Shown here in pieces: positions 1 through 9,281 of a stretch of DNA of 53,067 nucleotides. Below the pieces are notes generated by a model. The model was not told the origin of the DNA. It saw only the letters and a list, made by a program, of their open reading frames with translations, and ran no database searches. How positions within the stretch are numbered: position 1 is the first letter of the stretch; the number at the start of each line of letters is the position of its first letter. The stretch comes from JAFGOM01 sp964605795 (GTDB lineage: Archaea > Halobacteriota > Methanomicrobia > Methanomicrobiales > Methanospirillaceae), in NCBI GenBank assembly GCA_964605795.1, contig CAZSDZ010000016.1, positions 1 to 53,067 on the forward strand, written 5' to 3'. Position numbers and translations under genes: made by a program.

Positions 1-76
1 TTTTATAAGGGTTTTCTCCTGAATGAATAATCATACAGACATAAAAAAGAGTACAACGACTGTACACTTCTTTGCA

Positions 77-604
77 TCACTGCCATCGAGGTAGTGTTGA
101 GGAAAAAATCGTGACCATCTCTTCTGCTTTTGGTAACGGGATTCCTAGTTCTGCTGCCATCAGGGGAGCATATTTTTGTATCATCTCCTCCCGGGTCAGG
201 TCCGGGTCAGTAAATGCACCATTCTGATAGCAGTGCGTACAATACCTCATGCTTGCGGTTTTATCAGCTTCGGTTCCACAATCTGTCTCACTCATGAGCG
301 GCATCCCGCAACTCTCACAGACAGGAATGATTCTTCCACTCCACCGTTTCAATGGCTGTAACTGTTGCAACACAAAACCACTGGCCTTTTCCGGAGGAAT
401 GCCAAACATCTCTGACATAATCGCTGCTCCTTTCCCGGCCATCTCCTCGATGCTGATATCAGGTTCGGTGAACACTCCATTCTGATAGCAGTAATGGCAA
501 AATATCCGGCTGTTTGAACCATCTGCCTCCGTTCCATAGTCATCCGTTTTTTGAAGCGGCATTCCGCAACTCTGGCATAGCGATACAATTTCTGTCATCA
601 TCAT
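77..604 (-). CDS. Tandem zinc-ribbon protein (two zf-ribbon_2-like domains)
   Basis: A 175-residue protein made of two copies of one domain. Each copy opens with a CxSCGMPL motif, continues with GTEAD about ten residues later, and closes with a C-x2-CYQNG(V/A)FT(E/D)PD segment, so each has four cysteines able to hold one Zn2+. The second copy runs on into a helical tail. The fold resembles the putative zinc-ribbon family Pfam zf-ribbon_2; no enzymatic function is known to me. There is no signal peptide, so it is probably cytoplasmic. Three ATG codons lie in a row at the start (604, 601, 598); the purine-rich stretch just before them would best suit the last. It is followed on the same strand, upstream, by the VOC gene 60 bp away, so the two may be cotranscribed. 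Family assignment is good; role unknown. Confidence 0.8.
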   Translation of the reverse strand: MMMTEIVSLCQSCGMPLQKTDDYGTEADGSNSRIFCHYCYQNGVFTEPDISIEEMAGKGAAIMSEMFGIPPEKASGFVLQQLQPLKRWSGRIIPVCESCGMPLMSETDCGTEADKTASMRYCTHCYQNGAFTDPDLTREEMIQKYAPLMAAELGIPLPKAEEMVTIFSSTLPRWQ

Positions 605-664
605 CCTCTGGTTATCTATTTCTGCTTTCCATTAAACACAGTATTATTCTTCTTCTCGTATCCT

Positions 665-1162
665 TCATGCTCTTTTCCCAAAAACAATCGAGCCGGATCG
701 CACACCCCTGACAAACTCTATCGGGAGGTACGTCTGCTCTGATATCTCTTCATCTGATATCCCGGTCTGTGCAATTCTTAAAATAACATGGATCATTGAC
801 TCTCCAACCTCAATAAGATGGCCGTCAGGATCATAGAACCTGACGGTCTGCTGCTGCCAGGGAGTTGTTTCTATCGGATGCAACAAGGGAACAGACATCC
901 TGGTGATTGTCTCAAAAAACCCTTCCATATCATCAGTCTCAAAATATAACTCATTCGTTGGATATTCCTGGGGGGGTGACGGATCAGACCCGGAATAGAG
1001 AAGGGTTTTTGCACGGGATGCCTCCCAGAGAGAAATACCTCCAATAAACGTTACCAGGGCTCCGATATCTAATTCTATCTCCAGTGAGAAGAGATCCTGA
1101 TAAAATGATTTTGATTTATGTATATCTCTGCAGAGCAGAACCACTGAACTGTATTGTATCAT
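665..1162 (-). CDS. VOC-superfamily (glyoxalase/dioxygenase-like) protein
   Basis: A 165-residue protein with the vicinal oxygen chelate fold. The N-terminal beta-alpha-beta unit (SSVVLLCRDIHKSKSFYQDL) is the usual opening, a middle FETDDMEGFFE strand-helix follows, and RFYDPDGHLIEVGES near residues 108-122 is the standard C-terminal metal-edge motif with the final Glu. A tail of about 40 residues (ISDEEISEQTYLPIEFVRGVRSG) looks like a small helix-turn-helix-like extension not needed for the VOC fold. Relatives include lyases, resistance proteins and dioxygenases, so the substrate cannot be read from sequence. It lies 60 bp upstream of the zinc-ribbon gene on the same strand. Confidence 0.8.
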   Translation of the reverse strand: MIQYSSVVLLCRDIHKSKSFYQDLFSLEIELDIGALVTFIGGISLWEASRAKTLLYSGSDPSPPQEYPTNELYFETDDMEGFFETITRMSVPLLHPIETTPWQQQTVRFYDPDGHLIEVGESMIHVILRIAQTGISDEEISEQTYLPIEFVRGVRSGSIVFGKRA

Positions 1163-1547
1163 ACTATCACCCAGCGAAAATGCAGAGGATGGTCTGATGA
1201 TGAGAGGGGGTTACCTGTAATAAGGGGGAGTAATGGGGGATTTTCAGGCGGATTATCTTCATACCACCAGAACTCTGCACTATGATTGTCAGAAACAGAC
1301 TATTTAAAGGTTCAATAAACGGGGTGAAAGTAATCAACCAAAAATCATCGTTTAACAGACATGTCCTGTGATAGCACTGATATCATACCCGCCGGATTAC
1401 CCCCGGAAAAAGACAATTCTATAAAAAAATCACTAAATGTCCCTGTGATTCGCATAATACAATTAAAAATGGTGATGAACCCAACTCATCTCTTCCAAAG
1501 AAACAAATACCAGATCTGACCATTAACCAGAGGAATATCAGGATAAA
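1163..1547. promoter_or_regulatory. Divergent intergenic region with candidate TATA boxes
   Basis: This 385-bp gap separates the minus-strand VOC gene from the plus-strand secreted-protein gene. It holds no credible ORF. A minus-strand TATA-like box (CTTTAAATA, about 1300-1308) could serve the VOC gene with a long leader, and a plus-strand TTCTATAAAAAAAT tract near 1417-1430 could serve the gene at 1548. Both are guesses from consensus only. Confidence 0.35.
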
Positions 1548-2204
1548 ATGAAACCACAGAATTCTCTCTCTATTCAAGCTGTCAGCCTGAGTATCATCAT
1601 TCTTATCATTTTCGTATCACTCATCGTATGGCAGGTGGCAGGAGATACACCCAATCTTTCTACCGATTCAGTCGTGTCGTATTCTGCAACCGGAGGGACC
1701 AGTCTTATGACACATGAAAAGATATCACTTCGAATTGCAGGTAACTATTCAGACAGTACGGTGGCAGGAAGAGCAGTCAACAACCAGGATGCGGTGATAC
1801 CGACATTTTTGTCAGAGATTAGTGCCGAAAGTTCACTTCTCGGAGTTACCAGCATGGCTGTAGAGAGTTCTTCCCGGGCATCAGATACCGGACTGAACGG
1901 GAATAAACCCGCAGAACTCCGGTATTCAATCCACATTAACCCCCGGACAAGGGAGGATACCTATGCTCATGGCACGGTGAATGTCATATTTTTAGGAGAG
2001 ATACGAGAAGCAACAGGAAATACGGGATTCGATGGTATCTATTATTCAGGAGACAGGCGGAGAGATCAGGATGATCGGGCATGGAATGAGAATTACTGGG
2101 ATAAACCCGCTCGAATAACAGGATACAGCGATAAAACCACCGTGTCCGGCGGCATCCTTGACCTCTCAAAACAATTCGAGTATATCTCCCATATAACGGT
2201 ATAA
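1548..2204 (+). CDS. Secreted or membrane-anchored protein, YW-box paralogous family (member 1)
   Basis: A 218-residue protein of unknown function. A hydrophobic segment at about residues 10-30 (SLSIIILIIFVSLIVWQV) is a signal anchor; the rest is polar, Ser/Thr-rich and extracellular in character. It is clearly homologous to the proteins at 29253, 38203 and 37686. Shared blocks are SLRIAGNYSDS, LLGVTSMAVESS, PAELRYSIHINP and a C-terminal block from residue 182 beginning NYWDKPARITGYSDKT. Compared with the 300-residue members it lacks about the first 110 residues of the mature protein. The next gene begins 67 bp downstream. No catalytic motif is visible; a surface or adhesive role is only a guess. 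Confidence 0.75.
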   Translation: MKPQNSLSIQAVSLSIIILIIFVSLIVWQVAGDTPNLSTDSVVSYSATGGTSLMTHEKISLRIAGNYSDSTVAGRAVNNQDAVIPTFLSEISAESSLLGVTSMAVESSSRASDTGLNGNKPAELRYSIHINPRTREDTYAHGTVNVIFLGEIREATGNTGFDGIYYSGDRRRDQDDRAWNENYWDKPARITGYSDKTTVSGGILDLSKQFEYISHITV

Positions 2205-2239
2205 TTTTTCATACCATGCACCATAATGACAGAACAGAA

Positions 2240-2251
2240 ATGCTTATCTGA
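2240..2251 (+). promoter_or_regulatory. Candidate TATA box for the Cache-domain gene
   Basis: A CTTATCTG element is centred about 26 bp before the ATG at 2272, the distance expected for a leaderless archaeal transcript, and no Shine-Dalgarno sequence precedes that ATG. The match to the TATA consensus is weak. Confidence 0.35.
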
Positions 2252-2271
2252 TACCTGTCCAAATCAGAACT

Positions 2272-3069
2272 ATGAATAGGTATCAGATTCTTTTGTTTGC
2301 TCTTACGATCTCTCTCCTCCTGCCGGGGACCGGTGCAACAGTACCCGATGAAAAGACAGACCTATTGTTCGCTGCTTCAGATGCGATCTCTGATATACTC
2401 ACGCAGATCGATACCCTTCTTGCCGATTCCTCGAACCGCCTGAAAGACGACGGACTTTCTGGAGATAAAGCAACAAAAGTATTGTCCAATCTGGTATCGG
2501 TATCGTCTGTTCCCGGGATACGCTCTGCAGTAACCGTAGATACGGATGGTATCATCAGTGCAGCAAGTCCGGCAGAATATGCTGATATCATCGGTACAGA
2601 CATCTCATACCAGTCACATATCATCGCCGGTCTCGTTACAAAACAACCGGTCAGAAGCGACTATTTCAGGGCGGTTGAGGGGTTTGACGCGGTTACCCGA
2701 TCGTATCCAATCTTTTCTGACGATAATTCATACCTGGGTATGGTGATCCTGGTATATGATCCTCAGTTTCTCTATGAGGCAACCCTCAATCATCTCCTCA
2801 ATACCTCAACTGATTCTGCCTGTATCATAAGCCCTGACGGAGTGATTCTCTACAGTTCAGATGAATTTTTACAGCCAAATACCAGTATTATTACCGATTA
2901 TCCTAATACTCCGGACCTGGGAAAAACAGGAAGTGAGATGGTCTGGACATACGCCGGGAGCGCCACTATCAGCGTGCCATCCGAATCAGGAGCAGATTTC
3001 ACCTCTGGTGAAATACTCTGGAACACGGTTGATTCCCAGGTAATCGGGATTATCAGTCCACAGGAATGA
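2272..3069 (+). CDS. Secreted Cache-domain sensor-type protein
   Basis: A 265-residue protein with a signal peptide (residues 1-23, ending near GTGATV). It is followed by a helical stretch and a Cache-like fold: VSSVPGIRSAVTVDTDGIISAASP, then GTDISYQSHI, then a strand set ending in YLGMVILVYDPQFLY. Cache domains are extracellular small-molecule sensors usually fused to kinases or chemoreceptors. Here no transmembrane helix or output domain follows, so this is a stand-alone secreted or anchored binding protein, or the C-terminal half (SACIISPDGVILYSSDE) is a second partial Cache lobe. It lies between the first YW-box gene and the fwdDB fusion, 55 bp before the latter, and all three may be one transcript. 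Ligand unknown. Confidence 0.7.
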   Translation: MNRYQILLFALTISLLLPGTGATVPDEKTDLLFAASDAISDILTQIDTLLADSSNRLKDDGLSGDKATKVLSNLVSVSSVPGIRSAVTVDTDGIISAASPAEYADIIGTDISYQSHIIAGLVTKQPVRSDYFRAVEGFDAVTRSYPIFSDDNSYLGMVILVYDPQFLYEATLNHLLNTSTDSACIISPDGVILYSSDEFLQPNTSIITDYPNTPDLGKTGSEMVWTYAGSATISVPSESGADFTSGEILWNTVDSQVIGIISPQE

Positions 3070-3124
3070 GATAGAAATTCTACACGAATCAGTACAATCC
3101 CAGGAAAATGGCGCGGAATAAGTA

Positions 3125-4900
3125 ATGAGTAAAAAATCTACGTTTCTATTAAACAGCGGCAGTACGGTTCAACAAGGAAAAGAACTTTATTTTAAGAGAG
3201 GCAAGGCATATTCTGAGGCCTGCTCTCTTTGTTTTATCAATCCCCTTGACCTGATGGAGATGGGAATTGAACAGGGAGATCACATTCTATTCAGGAGGGA
3301 GAGCAGTTCTGTTGTTCTCACCTCTGTCTCCACCGATGATATCCCCAGAGGGGAGGTTTTTATTCCGGATGGTCCGTACGCCAATGTCATCATTCCTCCT
3401 CATACCCAGAGCACGGGAGCTCCTGATTTTAAGGGAATAACGATTAATGGAGAACCCACCGATGATCCTATTCTTTCTGCCTGGGATATTATGGAATCGT
3501 ACGGGGGTCTCCGGTGTGACATTCCAAAACAGGTTCCAAATAAAGAGGGAGAGGATGAGAACCCATCGGAAGTTTTTGATATCCCGTGTCCTCTATGCGG
3601 ATGCCTTTGTGACGATGTAACAGTAACCGTGAAGAATAACCGGATTATTTCAGTGAACAACTGTTGTGATCTGGGAAAAGACAAATTCTTTGCTGATGAC
3701 AGGATCCTGGCCCCGGTTCATCGCACTGCCGATGGGTGGAAACCACTCTCATTCGAGGAGGCAATCGAGACATTTGCCAGGATATTTTGTAATGCAAAAA
3801 GACCACTGCTGTTTGGATGGAGCGGGATTACCACAGAAGCACAGATCGTAGGGATAAAAATTGCAGAGCAGGTACGGGGAATTATTGATAACTGTTCTTC
3901 TGAATGCCACGGACCTTCAATCATGGCAATCCAGGAGGTCGGACATCCGGGATGTACCCTTGGACAGTTAAAAAACAGGGCTGATGTCGTTGTATTCTGG
4001 GGATGCAACCCGATAGAATCGCACCCTCGTCACATGAGCAGATATAGCACCTATCCTGATGGCAAATTTGTATCCGGAGGGCTGCAGAAACGAACTATTG
4101 TTGTGGTGGATGTTCGGCGGACAGAGACTGCAAAACTCGCCGACCTCTTCATTGAGATCGAGCCGAATAGTGACTATGCAGTCTTCTCTGCACTGCGGAT
4201 GCTCATCAGGAACGAACATTCAGAACTGCCTGACAGAGTTGGCGGTGTTCCCTTACGTAAATTACGTTACCTTGCAAATATCTGTCGCTCTGCAAAGTTC
4301 TGTTCAGTCTTTACCGGCATTGGCCTGACCCAGTCGCGGGGGAAGTACAAAAATGTCAGGGGTGCAATAGAATGTGTTGATGAATTAAACCGTCATACCA
4401 AGGCAACCCTGACCCCCATGCGGGGGCACTGGAATGTCTATGGAGCAAACCAGACCTCAACATTCATGACAGGCTACCCGTATGCTGTCGATTTTTCGCG
4501 GGGAATAGCCTATTACAATCCTGGTGAAACCTCTGCCATTGATGTTATACGAAGAAAAGAATGTGATGCATGTCTGATTATCGGAACCGATGTAGGTGCT
4601 CATTTCCCGGGTGAATGTTTAAGGCATCTTGCCAGCATTCCAACTATTGTAATGGACCCCTATATCTCATTGAGTACCGGAATATCCCGATTACATATTC
4701 CTGTTGCGATATCAGGCATTGAAGTGGAAGGAAACGCATACCGCATGGATGCAGTTCCCATCATGGTGAAAAAAGTGATAACAAGTTCACTTCCTACCGA
4801 TGCAGAGATACTGGAGAGCGTGCTTGAACGGATTATCATGATGCAACAGGAACAGATCCAGGCCCAAAAAATTACATCAAAAAAAGAGGTGGAAGTCTAA
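3125..4900 (+). CDS. Formylmethanofuran dehydrogenase, fused subunits D and B
   Basis: A 591-residue fusion. Residues 1-130 match FwdD, the molybdopterin-dinucleotide-binding subunit (LDLMEMGIEQGDHILFR, DGPYANVIIPPHTQSTGAPDFK-type segment). After a linker, residues 150-591 match FwdB, the catalytic subunit of the tungsten/molybdenum enzyme that reduces CO2 to formylmethanofuran in the first step of methanogenesis. The FwdB half has its [4Fe-4S] motif C155-x2-C158-x-C160-x-C162 and C261 in SSECHGPS, the expected metal-ligand cysteine, encoded by TGC rather than a selenocysteine UGA. Subunits are usually separate ORFs; here D precedes B in one frame. No fwdA, C, F or G is in the window, so the complex must be completed from elsewhere. 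Cytoplasmic. The family call is secure; symbol left blank because W and Mo isoforms cannot be told apart. Confidence 0.93.
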   Translation: MSKKSTFLLNSGSTVQQGKELYFKRGKAYSEACSLCFINPLDLMEMGIEQGDHILFRRESSSVVLTSVSTDDIPRGEVFIPDGPYANVIIPPHTQSTGAPDFKGITINGEPTDDPILSAWDIMESYGGLRCDIPKQVPNKEGEDENPSEVFDIPCPLCGCLCDDVTVTVKNNRIISVNNCCDLGKDKFFADDRILAPVHRTADGWKPLSFEEAIETFARIFCNAKRPLLFGWSGITTEAQIVGIKIAEQVRGIIDNCSSECHGPSIMAIQEVGHPGCTLGQLKNRADVVVFWGCNPIESHPRHMSRYSTYPDGKFVSGGLQKRTIVVVDVRRTETAKLADLFIEIEPNSDYAVFSALRMLIRNEHSELPDRVGGVPLRKLRYLANICRSAKFCSVFTGIGLTQSRGKYKNVRGAIECVDELNRHTKATLTPMRGHWNVYGANQTSTFMTGYPYAVDFSRGIAYYNPGETSAIDVIRRKECDACLIIGTDVGAHFPGECLRHLASIPTIVMDPYISLSTGISRLHIPVAISGIEVEGNAYRMDAVPIMVKKVITSSLPTDAEILESVLERIIMMQQEQIQAQKITSKKEVEV

Positions 4901-4918
4901 CCACCATAACCATAAGAA

Positions 4919-4948
4919 TTGCCGAGAATATCCCGGCAACCCATTTTT
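4919..4948 (+). terminator. Hairpin and T-run after the fwdDB fusion
   Basis: TTGCCG at 4919-4924 pairs with CGGCAA at 4934-4939 across a nine-base loop, and a T5 run follows shortly (CCATTTTTC). It sits 18 bp after the stop codon of the fusion gene and before the convergent ATPase gene. Archaeal termination relies mainly on the T-run; the hairpin may instead be a 3-prime stability element. Confidence 0.5.
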
Positions 4949-5025
4949 CTGGCGTTACCATCAATCCCATTGATTGGTAATCCTTCTTTTTTCAGATAGC
5001 ATGTGGATGAATGGATACCATTTTT

Positions 5026-7605
5026 CTAAACGTCCGCATTGTTGATATTAGTTTTTTCTTTGCCCGGGAGAATCTGAAGCAGTGGCCAGAGCAGCAGAAC
5101 CGGCATGGTTGCCATACCGATAAATACCCACTGGAAGAGTGAGAGTGGAACCGTGCCGAACAGGTCTCCCCCATAGGTTACGATCAGAACCTGGAAGAGT
5201 ACGATAAGTCCCATTATCACAAAAAACAATGGATTTCCTCTCAGTATCGGGGGCATCACACCATTTATCCCCCTGCAGTTTATCCCGTTATACACCTGTG
5301 CAATAACAAATGCAGTAAAAAATGCCGTCGCCTGTTCCTCCGGATTGCCCATAAATGGAATCCCAGTGAACATAACCGTGATACCCACAATGATGTAACA
5401 GGCTGCTGTGATGAGTATGGCTCGTATCATGTACGGGGTGATAACCGGTGCATTCCTTGGAATCGGTTTCCGGTTCATGAGTGCCGGGTGGGGTGCCTCT
5501 GAACAGAGGGCAAGGGCTGCGAGTGAGTCCATGATGATGTTTATCCAGAGTAACTGGATGATGGTAAACGGAAGAGGATAGCCAAGAAGTGGTGCAACGA
5601 AGGTGAGAATAGCTGCAGAGATGTTTATCGTGAGCTGAAACATTAAAAAACGCTGAATATTTTCATATAATGCCCGTCCCCACCAGACCGCCCTCTCAAT
5701 CGTCGGGAACGAGTCATCAAGCAGGATGATGTCACTGGCCTCTCGGGCGACCTCAGTACCGGCAATACCCATCGCAAGACCGACATCTGCATTCCGTAAG
5801 GCAGGAGCGTCATTGGTCCCATCACCGGTGACGGCAACCACCTCACCGTCTGCCTGCAGTGCCTGTACAAGCAGGAGTTTATCGTGAGGTTCGGATCGTG
5901 CGAGAACCTGAAGGTCTCTTGCTGCCTCACAACGGTTTTCATCTGTGAGGGTTCTGAATTCCACCCCGTTCATCACCCGTCCGTCAGTGAGTATCCCGGT
6001 CTCCTTCGCGATTGCAGTTGCCGTCATGAGACTGTCTCCGGTAACCATCTTTACCTTGATCCCGGCATGAATACAGGTTCTAACCGCTTTTAATACATCA
6101 GGACGGACCTCGTCGCGTATCCCGACATATCCGTCCCAGATCAGATCAAGAGGAAGACTATCTCCATCTTCAACAACAGCATGGGCAAAAGCCAGTGTCC
6201 TCATCGCTCTGCCTGCGAGATCCTGCAGGTGAGAGAGATCAGGAGAGTGACTACATTGTACAGCGATTATCTCGGGAGCTCCTTTCACGAGGATTACCTG
6301 GCTTTCCCCAATCATGATTGTCGTTCTCATCTGCTTGGTATGGGATGTGAAGAGATCCTGGGATACCGGCGGATACCTGTCCCGGATCACCCGGTATTCA
6401 ATTCCTGCCCGATGAAGCCATCTGAGAAGTGCAGCTTCCGTAGAGTTCCCGACCGTCTTTAACAGACCATCACGTACTTCAAGCTCAGCCGTGCTGTTAA
6501 CTGCAGCATTGAGTGTAATCCAGTCCTCAGGTAGATTCGCACTGCCCGAGAGATCACCTGGCGAATCAATTGAGGATGCCGCCACCTCCATCTTGTTCAT
6601 CGTAAGAGTGCCGGTTTTGTCAGTACAGATAACGGTAACAGAACCGACGGTTTCACAGGCAATCATTCTCCTGACAAGGCTGTAGGCCCGGGTCATCTTC
6701 TGCATGGTCAGCGCAAGTGATACGGTCACACTGACCGGGAGTCCCTCCGGAACCGACACCACGATGATGACGACTGCAAACATGCAGGCATCAAGAAAGA
6801 ATTTTGCTGATTCAAGGGGAGTTTTCGCGGTTCCATCAATGAAAAAACCCTGGATCAGAACGACAGAGACGATGAGAATCGCCATGCAGTACCCGAACTT
6901 ACTGATGAACCGTGCAAGACCCTTTAACTTAACCTGGAGCGGCGTAAGAGGTCTGCTCCCTTGTCTGAGAGAAGCTGCTATCTCACCCATCCGGGTTTTG
7001 TCCCCGACCGCAGCAGTGATCATCCGTCCCCTGCCGGCAGTAACGAACGAGCCCTTAAGAATGGCATCACACTCATCCTTCCTGACCGGTTCACTCTCTC
7101 CGGTAAAAGCAGATTCATCCACCTCAAAGCCTGTCTGATATATAACATACCCATCCGCAGGAACTGCATCACCGGCTTCGAGCAGGATGAGATCTCCAAC
7201 CACAACATCCCGCATCGGGATAATGCAGGGCATAGAATTCCGGATACATTTAATCTCAGTATCTTCCCGTAACGAGTCCAGTAATGCAAACTGACGGTCA
7301 CTCTTCCATTCAGTAAGAAACGCGATACTCGTTGCAAGAATGATTGCAGATGCGATTCCAATCGAATCGATAAGACTGGAACCTTCAATAAGTGCTACGA
7401 TGGACGAGAGAACGACTGCAATAAGGAGGATTTTAATGATGGGATCATCATAATGGGTGAGATACTGCTTCCAGAGAGGTATTTTTGGCGGGGGTGTAAC
7501 CTCATTCTTCCCATACCGGTCCAGGGATACAGAGATCTCTTCTTCTGATAAACCGGATTCCCGGTTTCCTGGTACCTCATGGTATGGAATCATTGTTGTA
7601 CTCAT
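5026..7605 (-). CDS. P-type calcium-translocating ATPase (PMCA/SERCA-like)
   Basis: An 859-residue ATP-driven cation pump of the plasma membrane. In order: N-terminal cation-ATPase domain (SGLSEEEISVSLDRYGKNEV), two membrane helices, actuator domain with the FTGES motif, TM3-TM4 carrying VPEGLP, the ion-site signature of P2-type Ca2+ pumps, the phosphorylation motif CTDKTGTLT with acceptor D329, a nucleotide-binding domain (VKGAPE), MVTGDSLMTA and GDGTNDAPAL hinge motifs, then about six C-terminal helices. Length and motif set are complete. There is no heavy-metal CxxC domain and no CPC motif, which argues against a Cu/Zn pump. Ca2+ export is the likely role; Mn2+ or another divalent ion is possible. 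It appears monocistronic. Confidence 0.92.
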   Translation of the reverse strand: MSTTMIPYHEVPGNRESGLSEEEISVSLDRYGKNEVTPPPKIPLWKQYLTHYDDPIIKILLIAVVLSSIVALIEGSSLIDSIGIASAIILATSIAFLTEWKSDRQFALLDSLREDTEIKCIRNSMPCIIPMRDVVVGDLILLEAGDAVPADGYVIYQTGFEVDESAFTGESEPVRKDECDAILKGSFVTAGRGRMITAAVGDKTRMGEIAASLRQGSRPLTPLQVKLKGLARFISKFGYCMAILIVSVVLIQGFFIDGTAKTPLESAKFFLDACMFAVVIIVVSVPEGLPVSVTVSLALTMQKMTRAYSLVRRMIACETVGSVTVICTDKTGTLTMNKMEVAASSIDSPGDLSGSANLPEDWITLNAAVNSTAELEVRDGLLKTVGNSTEAALLRWLHRAGIEYRVIRDRYPPVSQDLFTSHTKQMRTTIMIGESQVILVKGAPEIIAVQCSHSPDLSHLQDLAGRAMRTLAFAHAVVEDGDSLPLDLIWDGYVGIRDEVRPDVLKAVRTCIHAGIKVKMVTGDSLMTATAIAKETGILTDGRVMNGVEFRTLTDENRCEAARDLQVLARSEPHDKLLLVQALQADGEVVAVTGDGTNDAPALRNADVGLAMGIAGTEVAREASDIILLDDSFPTIERAVWWGRALYENIQRFLMFQLTINISAAILTFVAPLLGYPLPFTIIQLLWINIIMDSLAALALCSEAPHPALMNRKPIPRNAPVITPYMIRAILITAACYIIVGITVMFTGIPFMGNPEEQATAFFTAFVIAQVYNGINCRGINGVMPPILRGNPLFFVIMGLIVLFQVLIVTYGGDLFGTVPLSLFQWVFIGMATMPVLLLWPLLQILPGKEKTNINNADV

Positions 7606-7774
7606 TCTTCCTGAAAGGTCTTCAGATTTGCGATTACAAAACAGGCATGTCCAGAAGGAGAGGTACGCACCCCATACCGATAGATGAGCGACCTCAATTG
7701 AATGCTAAAAAATGAGAGAGGGAGCCAGTACATCCGGATATTAATCCCGTTACTGACAGGATAGGGAATTGTAT

Positions 7775-8995
7775 CTATAAAACGGCGATGGTATCATTGC
7801 CAATACTGGCAACCGGCACCCAATGATATAATCCGGAATCATCCTTTCGTATTTGGCTTATGATAAACCGATCAGATATCCGTTCCCCGTTTGCATCAAG
7901 AGCAAGGGATCCGGTTGCACCATAGAGAGTTGAAGATACAAGAGGGATGAACTCAGGGTATTCTCCAGAAGAGAGATACGGTGCATCTTTGAGCAGCATC
8001 CCTGCAAGCAAAACCTGGTCATACGCAGTAAGCCCCTGCACAGTTACCGGGTTTCCTGTTCTCTTCTCTATCTCCTGTAAGACCGATAAGAAACGGGGAT
8101 TGGTATCGGTGGTTCCATCTGATAGGGCAACCGAATAGGATGTTTTTTCTGCAAAAAGAGCAGCATTTCCGGTTTCAACGATAGCGGGATCAGGAATCGC
8201 AGAGAGACCAAACCACCTGAGTTCTGTTAGGGATGGATATGCATTCGCCTGATCAAGAAGGAGAGAGATTTCATCACCCCCGGTAACCATGATAACAACC
8301 GGAGCGTTTGGATCTATTGCCTGTATGGACGTGACATGTGCATCCAGTCTTTCCAGAAGATCTGAAAAATCACGGACCTTAACACCATACCTGACTGGTT
8401 CTGACCACCGGAACCCGTATTCTGTCAAAAGCGAAGTCATATCAGAAAAAATCCCAAGATCGGCGATATAATCTTCCCTGCCTACTGGAACGATGAAGGG
8501 AGTGGTATCATAAAACCTCTTCTCATATGCCAGCAGTGCATGAATTCGTGAAGAGGGATGGGAGTTAAGAGAAAAAAACGTACTTCCTTCCGGCAGGAGA
8601 TAGCCCGAACCGATAGAACCAAGAGAGAGTACCTTTTCATTTCTGAGGTATTCAAATACCTCCCTGGTCTGATTCGTTACATAGGGTCCGACAAAGAGAA
8701 CTGCCCCCTGCAGGTTCAGATCCCGGACTGCTTCTTCTGCAGTTGTGGCGTTTCTTCCGGTATCAGCAGCAATAATATGAAGATTCATTGGGATATGAGC
8801 GGTGTTATAGTATGAATTGAGATCGTTAACCGCGATATCCCAGCCGGCTAGGATCTCAGCCTTTAAATCCGGATCCTCACCGGGATAGAGTCCACCAATG
8901 ACAATATCAGTTCCTGCCGCATCCACCCCTGCTCCTGATAGAATCAGAAATAACAGGATAAATAGCCCCGTTACGAGTATCGTATCTCTGGTCAT
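7775..8995 (-). CDS. Extracellular periplasmic-binding-protein type 1 (Leu/Ile/Val-binding-like)
   Basis: A 406-residue exported protein. Residues 1-27 are a signal peptide (hydrophobic LFILLFLILSGAG, probable cleavage after VDA) without a lipobox cysteine. The mature part starts TDIVIGGLYPGEDPDLKAEI, the opening strand and helix of the branched-chain amino-acid receptor fold (Peripla_BP_6), and VRDLNLQGAVLFVGPYVTNQT is the usual second strand-loop. The pattern AYDQVLLAGMLL about 60 residues before the stop is also typical. No ABC permease or ATPase genes adjoin it, so it is either an orphan receptor or works with a transporter encoded elsewhere. Ligand unknown. Confidence 0.82.
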   Translation of the reverse strand: MTRDTILVTGLFILLFLILSGAGVDAAGTDIVIGGLYPGEDPDLKAEILAGWDIAVNDLNSYYNTAHIPMNLHIIAADTGRNATTAEEAVRDLNLQGAVLFVGPYVTNQTREVFEYLRNEKVLSLGSIGSGYLLPEGSTFFSLNSHPSSRIHALLAYEKRFYDTTPFIVPVGREDYIADLGIFSDMTSLLTEYGFRWSEPVRYGVKVRDFSDLLERLDAHVTSIQAIDPNAPVVIMVTGGDEISLLLDQANAYPSLTELRWFGLSAIPDPAIVETGNAALFAEKTSYSVALSDGTTDTNPRFLSVLQEIEKRTGNPVTVQGLTAYDQVLLAGMLLKDAPYLSSGEYPEFIPLVSSTLYGATGSLALDANGERISDRFIISQIRKDDSGLYHWVPVASIGNDTIAVL

Positions 8996-9281
8996 ACTCT
9001 TTTACTCACTATGGGATATCTATCGTTTCTATTTAGGGTTTCCGGGAGATAAGAGAGGTATTCCCTGAAATCTGCCAAACAAGAGGGATTTTATACCGGT
9101 AACTACTGATGAAAGATAGCATCCCTCTGACCGTAACGAACGGGATACGTTACCTGCCTTGTCTTTGTGGGCAACAGTACATATGACCTGGACAATTGCT
9201 TCATGAGAAAAAAGATGGGAGGGGTCGATACCCACGCTCGTGACAGCGCTGCGGTACAACCGAAAAAAGGGAGGATTTAAC

